Below are positions 1 to 11,413 of a DNA stretch of 64,000 nucleotides, piece after piece. Source of the stretch: Papaver somniferum (lineage: Eukaryota > Streptophyta > Magnoliopsida > Ranunculales > Papaveraceae); the NCBI RefSeq assembly GCF_003573695.1, contig NC_039363.1, positions 149,762,826-149,826,825 on the forward strand. The letters are read 5' to 3'. The notes under the pieces were generated by a model, which was given only the letters and a program-made list of their open reading frames with translations, was not told the DNA's origin and made no database searches. The position numbers and the translations under genes are program-made. Numbering within the stretch: position 1 is the stretch's first letter; every line of letters begins with the position of its first letter.

Positions 1-1322
1 AGTTTGCATTTCTAGCAAACTAATCCTTTGTGACAGCACACTTCCTCGGTTGTGTTGTTAGTGGTGTAGACGCCTATTCGGAGTGGAGAGTAACCTAATT
101 AGGTGAAATCTCTTACGGTCGTTCAGTTTAAAGTATTATTTTGGATTGAGAATCTCTACGAGTACCGTTGGTGGAAAACTAGATAATTGCGGTTTATCTT
201 GTGTTTTCGATTGATTTGATTGACTAACGGTGGTTGAACTTTGATTGCACCTAGTTTGTTTATTCTTTAGAATCTTCTCTTATGATATAAGATTCACTCA
301 AACTAGATCGAAGTTTAGACAGAGATCTTTAGACTGTTGTTAGTACTAAAGACGATCTTGTGACAATCCATTGTTAACAGACTTCGTTCTGTGCGTGATT
401 GATCACAAGAGATTCAAGTTTTTGTGTGCAGGTGTGTATTGAATATCTAACAAGAGTTGAAGACAAAGAAGATATTGAAGATTTCTGATTTGGGGTTCAT
501 AATCTTTGGTGTGCACAATACTTGTTTCGGTATAAGAGGATCCAACTATAATCGGTTTATCCTTGTGGTAGATTGGATTGATTAGTTGTGTAGATCGGCA
601 TCAATACATTTTTTTGTGATTAAAAGTATTGATTGCAAAATCTTAACAATTACTTCGGTAGTTGAACATAAGATAGATCTAAGAACCTGACGAAGGAGTT
701 TATTTTAAGATAAACAGAAGATCCTTTGTCCGACTCACATCACTTGGTTGAATAGAGTTGATACCAAATAGATTTGTTGTTCCTTTACTGTTTGGAATAC
801 GAACCAAAGGAATTGTTCCAAGTACGTGACTTATTTATAAGTTGGAGGCGTGGGAATACAAACGGAACTAGGTGAAATATAGGTTTATTTGCTTGGTCTC
901 AAATATATTAAGTTAGTTTAATTTTGTGTAACGGCTTAATCCTGAGAGTACTCAATTCTGGACAAGGTCACGGGGTTTTAATGGAAATGCGGTTTCCTCG
1001 TTAACAAAATCTTGCTGTGTCATTTACTTTATATTTCCGAATTATAATTGTTTTATTATAATTAAAGTAAATTACACAAACGTTAATTCCTATTTACTTG
1101 ATAGAAATCCTATTGTGTTTGGTTAAGTCCGAACCTTTTTATCAAGTAAACATACTTCGTTGTTATATTGTCTCCATATCGTATCCATAGACGATCACAC
1201 GAAGTGTGAACCGATTAGTTGTATTGTCTCGACTCAGTCCATAGACAATCACTTTCGGATAAAGGAATTATAGGTAGGAAAAGTTTTTGCTTGAGGTATA
1301 TTTGAGTACCCTCTCCTTTTCA
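1..1322 (+). repeat. Element A: 5' LTR, right-hand part
   Basis: This is the downstream half of the 5' LTR of a Copia/SIRE-like element. Positions 1-491 match 63510-64000 at a constant offset, with scattered substitutions and no net length change, so the 3' LTR of the same element returns at the right window edge. The LTR ends with CA at 1322, directly before an initiator-Met primer-binding site. Joining the 3' LTR pieces (5076-5727 and 62797-63509) to this segment gives a full LTR of about 2.7 kb, unusually long for a Copia-type element. The first roughly 1.36 kb of this LTR lies left of the window. No gene is seen in this stretch. Confidence 0.88.
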
Positions 1323-1324
1323 AT

Positions 1325-1336
1325 TGGTATCAGATC
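1325..1336 (+). promoter_or_regulatory. Element A: primer-binding site (iMet tRNA type)
   Basis: TGGTATCAGATC matches the usual plant PBS TGGTATCAGAGC (complement of the initiator Met tRNA 3' end) except for one base. It lies two bases inside the LTR end, where minus-strand DNA synthesis would be primed. Confidence 0.85.
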
Positions 1337-1392
1337 AATAAAACACCAAAAGATCTATCAATCTGTGTTTGGTGCGATAAAACCTATAAGAA

Positions 1393-2642
1393 TGAACTCG
1401 AGTTCCCATGAATCGACTTCAATTAACGTACCGCCAAGATTTGATAGAACAAACTATCTATGGTGGAAATCTGCTATGAGATCTTTTCTTCAATAACGAG
1501 ACTTTAATACTTGGCATTAGTCGTCGATGGTTATATTTTTCCAAATATAGAAAATTTAGAATCTGAATTTAAACGCTTAGTAGATTTCTCAAACGAAGAA
1601 AAGGCGCTTGCAAAGCAGAATTCAGATGGTTTGAATGCTATAATATATGCTATAACCCGTGATCTACAACATCATGTATCAACATGTCAAACTTCGAAAG
1701 AAGCTTGGGATAATCTTCAGATCGTATTTGAAGGAAACACTTCCGAGAAATAAGATAGAATTCAAACTCCTACGTCCGATTGGGAAAACCTTCGAATGGA
1801 TGACAACAACACTTTTGAAGAGTTTCATCTTAAACTCTCTGAGATAATCAATGCCTCTTTCTCTCTCGGAAAGACTATCTCTGAAAAGGATATAGTGTGC
1901 AAAATTCTCAGATCGTTGCCACCAAGATATGATTCCAAGAAGCATGCAATCATAGAAGCAAATGATATCTCAACTCTCTCACGAAGCACACTCGTTGGAA
2001 ATTTAAAGATCTTTGACCATGAATCACAGTCTATTCAAAGTAAAGGAATCGCTTTAAAGCTGCAAAAATTCTGAAAGCTCTACAGAGGAGTAGACAGATG
2101 GATGATTCAGATGAACAGATTGCAGAAAATTCTGATGATGAAATTGAATAATCATTATCTTTGATTACTAGACAGTTTCGAGATTCTTAAAGAAGCGAAA
2201 TAAGATATTCATTAAGGATAATCATCGATCTTCTCGTCCACATGATCGAGTTCCTGTCAAAGAGGATCATGAAGAAGATGATGAATATCATCCACAATGC
2301 TTTAAGTGTAAAGGGTTTGGTCATATTGCTAAAGACTGTCCCAATCTTAAGAAATACACTGGAAGCAAGGCCTTGGTTGTAACTCTAGATGATACCTCTG
2401 ACTCATACGATTCTGAAGAAGAGGAAACAACTAATATTGCATTAGTTGTCAATCTTATTTCTTTCTCCTCCATTAGTGATTTACCTATTTTAAAAGTGGA
2501 CATGTCTTCCGATGTTATTAAATCATCTAATGGTAAAGGAAAAGATAAGACAAGATGCAAAAACTGTCTCAAAAACAGAATTGCTAAAAAGTTGCATTGG
2601 CAACCCAAGTCAATCTCAAGATACTTCGTTAGTTCGAGGTAA
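1393..2642 (+). pseudogene. Element A: decayed Copia/SIRE-type gag
   Basis: This is a degenerate capsid/nucleocapsid gene. The start reads MNSSSHESTSINVPPRFD followed by a NYLWW motif, as in the intact gag of element D. The UBN2-type capsid region continues from about 1511 to 2074, with residues such as DGLNAIIYAIT, TSKEAWDNL and LRSLPPRYDSKKHAI. A CCHC zinc knuckle, CFKCKGFGHIAKDC (C-x2-C-x4-H-x4-C), sits at 2298-2339. The frame is broken by a TAA at 1494, a shift before 1511, a TAA at 1751, a shift near 2059, and further stops near 2146 and 2190. No protease, integrase or reverse transcriptase follows, so the element is gag-only. It could not give a functional Gag as it stands. Confidence 0.85.
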
Positions 2643-2943
2643 CAAGAAGAGAATTTCTCATACAACACTAGATCAAGGACAATCTTTTTGTTCTAATTTC
2701 CATAATGAGAGAAAACCTCATACTAATACCACTTGATCGGTATTAGAACTCTTTCCTCACCATGTGTGCCGAATTTTGAGCGAGGAAGAAGAAAAATCAA
2801 GGCACTTATGTGTAGATTATGGAAATAAAATCTAGTATTGAAAAATATTTGATATATTCGTATTTTTAGGAACATTATATTTTCGGAAGTATGAAAATTA
2901 TAAAAAGATCCTTCTCCTTCTTTGGTCATTCTTTGTCTGAACC

Positions 2944-3291
2944 ATGAGTCTGGATCCAAGATCTTCTTTTGGCAAGATGCTAGATCAGAAAGATCAACTT
3001 AAGATTAAGTATGGATCTTCTCTTGATATTAACAGTAAAATTAGAAAAGGAGATTGGCTCAGCAATAAGGAAAGAGAGAATACTCTGATGAAAGATCAGT
3101 GTATTGAAGCATTGACACACTTTTTTGTTTAATCAAAGACAAAATTACATGCTCTTGCAGAATCATTCAAGAAAATTTCTCACCTGCAAGAGATTCTGGT
3201 CAAGCAACAAGGTTTTCTACTTGAAGAGATTCACAAGCTGAAGTCCGAAAGTAATAATCCACCTTCATTTAGCACTGATATGAAGGACTGA
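2944..3291 (+). pseudogene. Element A: downstream coiled-coil-type ORF
   Basis: A 62-codon frame starts with ATG at 2944 and stops at 3130. The same frame then continues with further charged, leucine-rich sequence (HLQEILVKQQGFLLEEIHKL) to about 3291. It is rich in K, E and L and looks like a coiled coil. Elements D and E carry a similar-sized coiled-coil-type ORF at the equivalent position, downstream of gag or its replacement. I recognise no domain. It could be the decayed tail of a longer Gag or a separate small accessory ORF. Confidence 0.5.
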
Positions 3292-5063
3292 GTTGCAAAG
3301 GAAAATAGACATCAATTTTTGATTTCTTTCAATGATTGTATTAGGTCTATTATGAATAAAACTGTTATGAATAAAATTATTTGATTTATAATTTTTCCTT
3401 GTGATGGTTTTGATTTACATAGTCCGTGCTTGAATGCTTTATTATTGTTATGGATGTTTATGGGATGTTTGATTTCGGTTTATTACCTTGATATTCGATC
3501 TCATAATATTGTGAACCCTTATGGTTTGGGTGACTTTTTGATTTAGCAGGATTAAGTTCTAGCCCATGTTGGTAGGCTTTATCAAAGGATCATGACGGGT
3601 TCTGGTAGAAACAATATATGAAAAAGTCACAATATGTTGAATCGGTTTTGGTTTAGCATAAAAGCATATGTGTTTCGATGGTTTTCAACTTTTGCTTGCA
3701 ATTGTTAAAACCGATTTTCAACCTTTCTCTAGTAAAGGTTGTTATTCTTTTTTTTTTTTGCATAAGGATGACAACATGATGATATTTCGATATCAATTCT
3801 CCCTGGAAGAAGATGCAAACATATTGGAGAAGTGGATGCAAAATTTGAGGTAACAATGTTGTTAGTTAATTGTTTTCCTGTTTAAGAAAAGCATGATTTT
3901 TGTTTCATATATATTTTGCTTTTCCTTAACAAAATTTCGGTACAATTGATGTTTTATTCCATGATGTGTGTATGGATGTGTGTGTGATTTAATTGGTTCC
4001 GGTTAAGAAAAACTATTGTTATCTTGCTTTATTGTGTGGTATCAATCGTTTAGGCTTACAAAATTTCGGTGCAATTACGGTGTTTTAATGCTTATGTTGA
4101 TTCAATTGCTTCCGGTTGAGGTGAATAATTTTGAAAGTTGATTTATTTGGTTTGTATGAATTATTTATGGCTTAACGAAAAAGGTTTACGGGATGGATTG
4201 TTTAGTCCAATTCGATTCCGGATAAGAGAATCTAACTTTATCTTAGTTAAACTTATCAAAGTGGAGGTTTCGGTTATTCAAGTCTAATCGAATGTCTTAA
4301 CAAGAAAGGCTAGTTAACTGACCTAGTACTTGTCTTGTTTAAAATTGAAAGGTCTAAGTTATATGGATAATTAGAACATGATGAGAGAAATAAAGTTATC
4401 TTTATTTTGGTCTAATCGAATGAAGCGATTGTATTTGTACAATCGGTTTAGCAAAGGGACTAAGTTGCTTAGTTGATTTTTGGTTTGCTAAACTAAATTG
4501 GGAAAATTTCTTCAGGCAATTGTTTCCTTGATAACATATCAAAAAAAATTACTTTGTAGTTTCGGTTTTGATATTTGTTATCAAAAATGGTGCGTGGAAC
4601 TCTCGTGCTTAACTCTATAGGTTTGCAAGTCTATTTTGAGATTTGTAAGATTCTTCTCGTGTTGTCCTTTATTTTTTTCGTTTCTTTGTCATTTTGTGAA
4701 AAAAGGGGGAGAAATATATGGAGTAAACAAGTGATACTAGTATTGATTTTATATTGATTGGTATCACTAAGGAAAAGAACATTTGTGCTTAAACGTTTAT
4801 CTAACGAAAAAATGAAAGCATAGACTAAGGGGGAGTAGCATATCATATTAATTGGTATAACAAAGTCGTGCGGATTGTTGAAATCTACCTATCTCGCCTT
4901 TAGGGGGAGTATTAGATTTGTTATTATAATGTCAACAGGGCGTTAAAGATTGAATGAATGCAGGTTTTTGTGTTGTTGAAGTCAGGAATCAAGCGTATAT
5001 GTAATGAATTCTTGTAATTTGTTTATCCATATGATTGTAAGAGTTTTGTCACTAAAATTGACA
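3292..5063 (+). other. Element A: non-coding 3' internal region
   Basis: This stretch has no supported gene. It is AT-rich, with pyrimidine-rich runs (for example 3750-3760) and several purine-rich GGGGGAG tracts between 4705 and 4910 that resemble secondary polypurine tracts. Short frames here (for example 3668-3853 and 4575-4757) lack domain similarity. The length and position match the non-coding 3' internal regions of D and E. Confidence 0.6.
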
Positions 5064-5075
5064 AAAGGGGAGATT
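5064..5075 (+). promoter_or_regulatory. Element A: polypurine tract
   Basis: AAAAGGGGAGAT lies immediately before the 3' LTR start TGTTAAAGCATAGC. It is the expected plus-strand priming site and is closely mirrored by the tracts of D and E on the other strand. Confidence 0.8.
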
Positions 5076-5727
5076 GTTAAAGCATAGCTCGGTTGAACCC
5101 ATCAAGCGTTGGTATGTCAAGTTTGGTTGTCATATTTTAGTGAATCAAAACTCATTTAAGAGTCGCTTGATTATGTACTAGAGTCAACTTCGTATAGGTT
5201 AGCTTGAAAGTATTAGGATATGAGACATAACAAGTATTGCGAAGACTTGAAGAAGTGAAGAAGTAAGAAGCTACAACGACAACATCATCCTTCCACTTGA
5301 GGTTAGTGATATTTGACTTGAATTATTTTATTCCCTAACGTATCTTTCAAGCCGTGCATATTGAAAATGAAACTGCGAAGCATGAACACTCTAAATAGAC
5401 ATAGTATTAAGGAATACAATATGAAGTTTATTGCTTAACCATTAAACTTTGTAGATAAAACATCGACATAATGTTTTAAATGTTATTGTGATTATGTATG
5501 GGTATGAGTTGAGGATTTCATCCTAGGAAACAATGTTTTACATGTGTTTTAAGGAAGTAAGTTCATAAAATTGTTTATGAATCGAAAAAGGAAATCGCCA
5601 GGCGTTATTGGTATTGTTATTCATTGCATATCTTGTGAACATCCAATATGTGTGATTTATTATAACTGCTCACGACTTGTTTGTGTTCTTGGTAAAACTA
5701 TTCACAAAGGCCTGACTTATGTATTGG
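5076..5727 (+). repeat. Element A: 3' LTR, first segment
   Basis: The LTR begins with TGTTAAAGC directly after the polypurine tract and runs 652 bp until element B interrupts it. The last five bases, attgg (5723-5727), are repeated at 62792-62796, after which the LTR resumes. The start resembles the LTR starts of D and E read on the minus strand (TGTTAGAGCATTGC), linking A, D and E as one lineage. No gene is seen. Confidence 0.88.
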
Positions 5728-6774
5728 TGTAGATGGTGGATTTTCAACAAAGGTCAAAATCGTAAAATCATGATACTGCATGTTTCTGACACGGCTTTCA
5801 GGCATGTGACGATTCATATTTTACGAGCCATGATGAACATGTTTCTCGAAAGGCCTCCACTAGCTGAGCGTTTGATGCCTCACATTTCATCATGCCCTCT
5901 ATGTAGAATAACATAATTGGGAGGTTCTCCGTAAGATTGAGAGCATTAACGCCTTCAGGACGTCGGAGACACTCGTTGTTCCCTGACTACATGAGAGATA
6001 CCCCCTCTACATAGAAGAATGATTGGTGGTTCTCCGTAAGATTGAGAGCATTAACACCTTCAGGACGTCGGTGACACTCACTGTTTTCTGACTATGTAGA
6101 GAGACTTTTTATAGATTCAGGCGGTTCTCCGTAAGATTGAGAGCATTAACGCCTTCAGGTTGTCAGCAACACTCGTTGCTCCCTGACTATACACCTTTCA
6201 GAACGGGTATGACGCTTTAACTGGCTAATATCCCTTCCGCAATAGATTAATTCTACCGTGACATTCACCACTGAATTCCTAGAAGATAATCTATTCTATC
6301 TCATTACTCCAATTTCATGATAGAATCCACGGCTGATCTCATGGAATGGTAATAGATAATATCGTTACTCCGATTTCATGATCGAATTCACGGCTGATCT
6401 CATGGATGGTAATATATAATTTTATTAATCCGATTATGTAGTCGAATTCGCGACCCTATGGGATGGTAATTCTCATTTTATTATTCTGAATCCATGGTCG
6501 AATCTGCGGCTGATCCTATGGATTGATAATAAATAACTACTCACCTTTATTACTCAATTTCATGAATCATTCTCCACTGAATTTCATAAATTAGTAATAT
6601 ATACTCAACAACCGGGCATCTGGACCATCATTGAATAAGCCCCAAGAAAATGGTGAAAGTGTAATCGACAATGATGCACGACCGAGCACCCGAATGCACG
6701 AATGAGCATTCGAAAATATGGACAAACGAGGAATCCTGCACAAAACAGGAGAGGGAAAATAATAATATTAAAAT

Positions 6775-7290
6775 AATAAAGAGGCGCTCATGGGACGGAT
6801 CCACCAGATGGCCGGCCGTGCCCTAGCCGTGGCCGGTCCCATGCCTCTTCCATTATTTTTCCTTATTTTGTTATTTTCATGAACTCCTGAAAACTCCTTC
6901 ATTCTAGCAACTTTCCTTGTTTGAGCAAAACTCACGGTTTCTCCATATTTTCATGGTTATATGAGAAATAATAATATAAAATAGGGGAAGGTTTCACGGG
7001 ACCAGACAACCTAGCCGGCCGGCCATGCCTTGGCCGTGGCCGGTCCCACACCTTGCAATCCCTTGTCTTTTCATAATTATTATTTCCCTAATCTCATGAA
7101 ACTCCTCCGTTTCAACAAAACTCATGGCTTCTCCATAGTTTCACGGTTTCACGAGGAATAATAATATAAAATAAGGAAAGGTATTGCGGGACCGGGCAAC
7201 CTGGACGACCAGCCATGCCCTAGCCGTGGCCGGTCCCACACCTTACAATCCTTAATCTTTCATAATTATTATTTCCCTCATCTCATGAAA
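6775..7290 (+). repeat. Tandem units with a GGGACC...GGTCCC palindrome in the B 5' LTR
   Basis: Three units of roughly 180-200 bp each contain an AATAATAATATAAAATA-type lead-in, GGGACCGG or similar, a GCCGGCCATGCC core, GGCCGGTCCCAC and a tail ending in CTCATGAAACTCC. The GGGACC and GGTCCC arms can pair, so each unit can form a GC-rich hairpin inside an AT-rich LTR. The same units recur in the 3' LTR (60300-60780) and, inverted, in the LTRs of C (about 27420-28240 and 55030-55860). Confidence 0.75.
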
Positions 7291-7560
7291 CTCCTCAGTT
7301 TGAGCAAAAATCATGGTTTCTTCATATTTTCTCAAATATTGCTCAAACCCTGAAAAAGCCAAAAAATTAAATGGTCACATGACTGACTAGGCTATTCACG
7401 AAAAATATTAAAATACCATTATTTTAATATTCTCAAAAATTGATGAAACGAGCAAAGTTCTACTTTGCTTATTCGAGCAAAATCAAGAATTTCAGTCAAA
7501 GATCAAACTCTTCTGAAAATTCAACATATTGCTCAAACGCACACCAGAAAATACCGAAAC

Positions 7561-8066
7561 TCTCAGGACTGAGATATGGACATTATGGTGACACGGGCAT
7601 GCTCCCTTAACAGACCAAGGGAGGCTCTAAGGCTTGCAACGAGCCGACCCCACACATTTTTATAATTTTGACCTAATTTGCGCAATCGCTCATATTGGGT
7701 CCAAACTCTTTTCAACAAACCTGGAATTTGCTCAAATGACCATCAGCTGGTCCCACGACCACCAAGGGCCGGTCTCATACCCTCTTGGTCGGTCCCTTAC
7801 ATTTCCATAATTAGGACTGAGATATGGGTCGGTCTCATGCCATCTCAGGACTGAGATATGGACATTATGGTGTCACGGGAATGCTCCCTTAACCGACCAA
7901 GGGAGGATCTAAGGCTTGCAACGAGCCGGCCCCACACATTTTCATAATTTTGACCTAATTTGCGCAATCGCTCATATTGGGTCCACACTCTTTTCAACAA
8001 ACCTGGAATTTGCTCAAATGACCATCAGCTAGTCCCACGACCACCAAGGGCCGGTCCCTTACATTT
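7561..8066 (+). repeat. 282-bp tandem duplication, only in the B 5' LTR
   Basis: The block starting TCTCAGGACTGAGATATGG at 7561 starts again at 7843, a period of 282 bp. The second copy lacks part of the first copy's end. The 3' LTR has only one copy (from about 61088). LTRs are identical at insertion, so the duplication probably arose after B inserted. Confidence 0.82.
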
Positions 8067-8466
8067 CCATAATTAGGTTTTATCACATAATGCTCAATCG
8101 AGCACTATTTCAGTAAATGATGAAACCGACATTTAATCATCATTCTTTCACCAATTGGCCAACTAAGGACCCTGGTGCATGCTCACTCGAGCACTTGGGC
8201 GCCACATGGACGTCCATCATCCCATGTGGTCGGTCCCTCTATCACTCATGACCTATTTTCAGTGATTCATCAATTGATGAACAATTGATAAAAAATTAGG
8301 GTTTCGAATAAACGCTCCACAAATCATCATTATGAGCAAAATTCAAACACTAATGAATTTTATGTTGATCCAGCAATCAACATCTGAATTAATTATATAA
8401 TATTCGGTATTCTACCAATATTTTAATTAATTTTTTATTGGGTCGTGTCACCAATAAATAATTCAT

Positions 8467-8730
8467 CGAATTGAGCAATACTTGCTCAGTTGCTCGAATA
8501 TTGATCCAACTATCAATATTCAGTGATTTGTCGAATTGAGCAATACTTGCTCAGTCGCTCGAATATTGATCCAACTATCAATATTTAGTGATTTGTCGAA
8601 TTGAGCAATACTTGCTCAGCTGCTTGAATATTGATCCAACTATCAATATTCATATATTTGTCGAATTGAGAATACTTGCTCAGTTGCTTGAATATTGATC
8701 CAACAATCAGTAATTCATCGTCAAATTTAC
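8467..8730 (+). repeat. 65-bp tandem repeat, four copies, B 5' LTR
   Basis: Units start CGAATTGAGCAATACTTGCTC at 8467, 8532, 8597 and 8662 (the last lacks one base). Each carries an inverted pair TTGAGCAA..TTGCTCA and a TATTGATCCAACTATCAATA palindrome. The 3' LTR has three units (61729, 61794, 61859). Confidence 0.85.
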
Positions 8731-9174
8731 AATCTTTGCTAATACGCGCAATGTCAACATCATTCAAATAACTACGTCTCAACAGACATGTTCGATCCAT
8801 GAATCACTGAGCATTCGTCACTCATGCTCAATTCAACAAAACCTAGACTCATTTTCTAAACAGTCAACAACTGACTAATTAAATACACGTCTTTCATGCA
8901 GACTCCATGATTCGTGAGACATCAATCACGCCACATGAGGGGACATCAATTAGGGTTTTGGTCTAGCGGCCTACGGCACGTGGATTCATCCACGATGAGA
9001 AATGTGAGTAAGTCATGCAAACGGTTGAAGGAGTTAGCAAAGTAGTGGGTGGACGGTTAACCAAGTATTCGCATGACCTAGAACTCTGGTTTCACCACGA
9101 TTTCCCACTTCGCCACTCTTTCACTCAAGAAACCGTCACACTTACAGGGATCAAGGTGTTTACTATTCTGACAG

Positions 9175-9182
9175 TATAAATA
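9175..9182 (+). promoter_or_regulatory. Element B: 5' LTR TATA box
   Basis: TATAAATA lies about 390 bp before the LTR end and is conserved in the 3' LTR at 62373-62380. It is the likely core promoter for the element's genomic RNA, which would make the R-U5 part roughly 370 bp long. Confidence 0.65.
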
Positions 9183-9575
9183 AGTCTCTGAATCCATGAT
9201 TGAAGGACATCAACGTTCGTCTACATAGAATTTCTCGAGCAATGACTCCCAAGAATTCATCAATCTACCAGAACTTATTCGAATTCATCAACCTTGAACA
9301 CACCCAAAATCCTTGATTATCATTGATCCCACACAATTCTCAGCTTCCCTCCTACAGATCAACCCATATCCCTCTTTGCGAACGGATTGACTCTGGAACG
9401 ACCATTGACTTGGTTTAGGCCGGAGTCCTACAAATTTATCTCTCGAATCTAAGCACTCCCTTTGCATTGCATCTGTGTGAGGTTGAAAAGTTTTCTCGGT
9501 TGAGGACTCTCGACAACACGCTCGTATCTTCAATTCCCTGAAAAACCAGCAAATCTTTTTTCCCCATCTACAGAT

Positions 9576-9593
9576 TGGCGACCACAGTGGGAG
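9576..9593 (+). promoter_or_regulatory. Element B: primer-binding site
   Basis: TGGCGACCACAGTGGGAG follows the LTR end after three bases. Element C has nearly the same sequence (TGGTGACCACAGTGGGAG, minus strand, 53143-53160). It has the form of a tRNA 3'-end complement; I cannot name the tRNA with certainty. Confidence 0.7.
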
Positions 9594-9629
9594 ATTAATC
9601 TCTCGGTTGCAATCTCAAGCTTTCACAAA

Positions 9630-11111
9630 ATGGCTGGTCTTAGGTATAGGTTAGTCACAAATGCAAACGACGCTAGCACTAGCAACAATAACAACGATGG
9701 TATTCCAGAAACCATTCCTGCTTCTAACAATGGTAGTGATACTACTCCTCCTCAAGTCAATGTTGATAATCATCCTCTCTTTGGCCGGCATCCTGAGGAA
9801 GTTAGAGAAAATCCGCCCACCATAGCTGATCTCATAAAGGTCCAAGAAGTTCTCGCCAAAAATCAAACTGATATGGCCGCTACGCAGAAGGAGCTGTGCA
9901 ATTATCTCAAAACTCTGACAGACAAAGTATCAGAGAAAACTAAAGAAGGGTCAGAAAAAAGAAAAGCCAAAGAAGTTGACCCTGAAATTTCACCAATCCA
10001 TGTGGTGGATGATAATGAAACCTGCAAAGAAATTTTACCTGAGAAGGATTCAGGATTCATCACTCATGAAAATCTGGAGCACTTTATGGAGACTCGCGGA
10101 AAAGGAAATGCACCATTTATCCATCGTCATCAACCTCCATACCCCGCTGCTACACAAAGAATTCCTCTCCCAAAAGGCTACACTTATCCAACGTTCACAC
10201 TGTACAATGGAACTGGGAACGCTCGGGAACACATTTCTCGATTCTTAGAGGCACTAGGAGAGAACGAACACAATCATGTTGTCCGTCTGAAAGAATTCTC
10301 AAAATACCTGACAGGCCGAGCATATACCTGGTACAACAACATTGCACCTGGAAGCATCGCTAAACGGGGAACAATGGTTAATACCTTCTACAGGAAATAC
10401 TTCTTCGTCTCTGAGAAGATTACTCTTTATGACTTAGGAAGGATGGCTCAGAAGAACACTGAAAATCCGAACGAATATGTGAAGAGGTTCAGAACCCAGG
10501 CTTTGGATTGTCATGATCCCAATGTTACTGAACATCAACTGGTGGATTTATGTATCAACGGGATGATCCCAGTCTACAGAGTCTTGCTGGAAAATCTCTG
10601 GTTTCAGACTTTCTCAGAACTCCATGAAGCGTCCAAGCGATCAACAACTACTGCTCCATCCTTGGTAGAAAGAACGAAAACTGTCAAAGTCGAGGAGACG
10701 AGAGACACTCGAAACAGCACCACCAGGCGTTTAATCAACAACAAGTACAAAGTTGAGGCTTCTATGAATGTTTCCGAAGGGACCAAGAGAAAAGCTGAAG
10801 CACAACAACATAAAAATGCTCATCCGACGTCCCACCCTCCAAAAGCGCCAAGGAAGGACAATCAGGCTAAAAATGCACAACCACCGGTTCAGCATCAACA
10901 GAATGACCAGGAAGAGCCTGACTTCCCTTTTCCCATTGAAGAAGTGATCGAATTATTGGAAGTCTGTATTCAAGACGGTGCGATCAAACTACCACCTGTT
11001 AAAAGGGAGCCAACTGAGGAACAAATGGAAAATCCGCGATACTGCCGTTTCCATAGATATGTCAGTCATCCAACAAGTGATTGCATAACTTTGAAGTGCA
11101 TATTCAAATAA
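9630..11111 (+). CDS. Element B: Gag polyprotein (Ty3/Gypsy, 493 aa)
   Basis: This is the structural protein that would form the retrotransposon particle. The ATG at 9630 is the first after the PBS and is matched by the gag start of C at 53106. Residues 1-170 are polar and charged. A retrotransposon gag capsid domain spans about residues 180-345, recognisable from FTLYNGTGNAREHISRFLEAL, YLTGRAYTWYNNI and NPNEYVKRFRTQALDC. A KR-rich linker follows. A motif near the end, YCRFHRYVSHPTSDC (C-x2-H-x4-H-x4-C), is typical of Tat-lineage Gag. The frame ends with TAA at 11109, but the same frame continues in family-like style beyond it, so this stop may be a mutation. It is the only long intact frame of B. 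Confidence 0.85.
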   Translation: MAGLRYRLVTNANDASTSNNNNDGIPETIPASNNGSDTTPPQVNVDNHPLFGRHPEEVRENPPTIADLIKVQEVLAKNQTDMAATQKELCNYLKTLTDKVSEKTKEGSEKRKAKEVDPEISPIHVVDDNETCKEILPEKDSGFITHENLEHFMETRGKGNAPFIHRHQPPYPAATQRIPLPKGYTYPTFTLYNGTGNAREHISRFLEALGENEHNHVVRLKEFSKYLTGRAYTWYNNIAPGSIAKRGTMVNTFYRKYFFVSEKITLYDLGRMAQKNTENPNEYVKRFRTQALDCHDPNVTEHQLVDLCINGMIPVYRVLLENLWFQTFSELHEASKRSTTTAPSLVERTKTVKVEETRDTRNSTTRRLINNKYKVEASMNVSEGTKRKAEAQQHKNAHPTSHPPKAPRKDNQAKNAQPPVQHQQNDQEEPDFPFPIEEVIELLEVCIQDGAIKLPPVKREPTEEQMENPRYCRFHRYVSHPTSDCITLKCIFK

Positions 11112-11411
11112 AAGGCTGATTCAGGAGAACTGGAGACTGAGGTAGTGCACAAAAATCCTTTCCCAATCAGAACATTTACACTCTCCGAGCAGCCGGTCAA
11201 AGAAGCAGTTCAATCCTTGATTGAGCATGTCTACGAATTGTTGTACTTGTCGAAAGCTCAAAGAAATGATATGTTTGTTGCATTGAACCACATTGTGTCA
11301 GGTAAACGATTAGCAATTCAGGAGGCACTCCCTGAACCTCCAGTCAATGACAAAGAGATGTATGACTGGGGACTGCTCACCACGTTACATCTCAAGGAAA
11401 TGAATTCATAA
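11112..11411 (+). pseudogene. Element B: gag-to-protease linker
   Basis: The gag frame continues in phase after the TAA at 11109 for about 100 codons (KADSGELETEVVHKNPFPI and onward) until a TAA at 11409. This is the region that joins Gag to protease in Tat-like polyproteins. The next domain is in another frame, so at least one frameshift lies around 11395-11413. Confidence 0.65.
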
Positions 11412-11413
11412 GA

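Larger units (their letters stand above)
5728..9572 (+). repeat. Element B: 5' LTR (3,845 bp)
   Basis: This LTR runs from TGTAGATGGTGG to CCCCATCTACA and is repeated at 59262-62791. It starts with three copies of a GGCGGTTCTCCGTAAGATTGAG-type block (about 5930-6190), then about five copies of an ATTCTATC..CACGGCTGAT-type block (6240-6580). These are followed by GGCC-rich palindromic units (6780-7290), a 282-bp tandem duplication (7561-8066) and four 65-bp repeats (8467-8730). A TATA box is at 9175. The 5' LTR is 315 bp longer than the 3' LTR because of copy-number differences in these repeats. No gene is seen. Confidence 0.9.

Noticed and set aside
1325..1336. Partial tRNA gene (TGGTATCAGA at several places)
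   Set aside because: Only the short 3'-end complement is present and always next to an LTR, so it is a primer-binding site.
5719..5916. Frame of 65 codons at the A/B junction
   Set aside because: It spans the insertion boundary and part of the B LTR; the same LTR sequence at 59262 onward is not open in the same way.
8467..8730. CRISPR-like array of regularly spaced repeats
   Set aside because: The 65-bp units are contiguous without unique spacers, lie in a plant LTR, and vary in number between the two LTRs.
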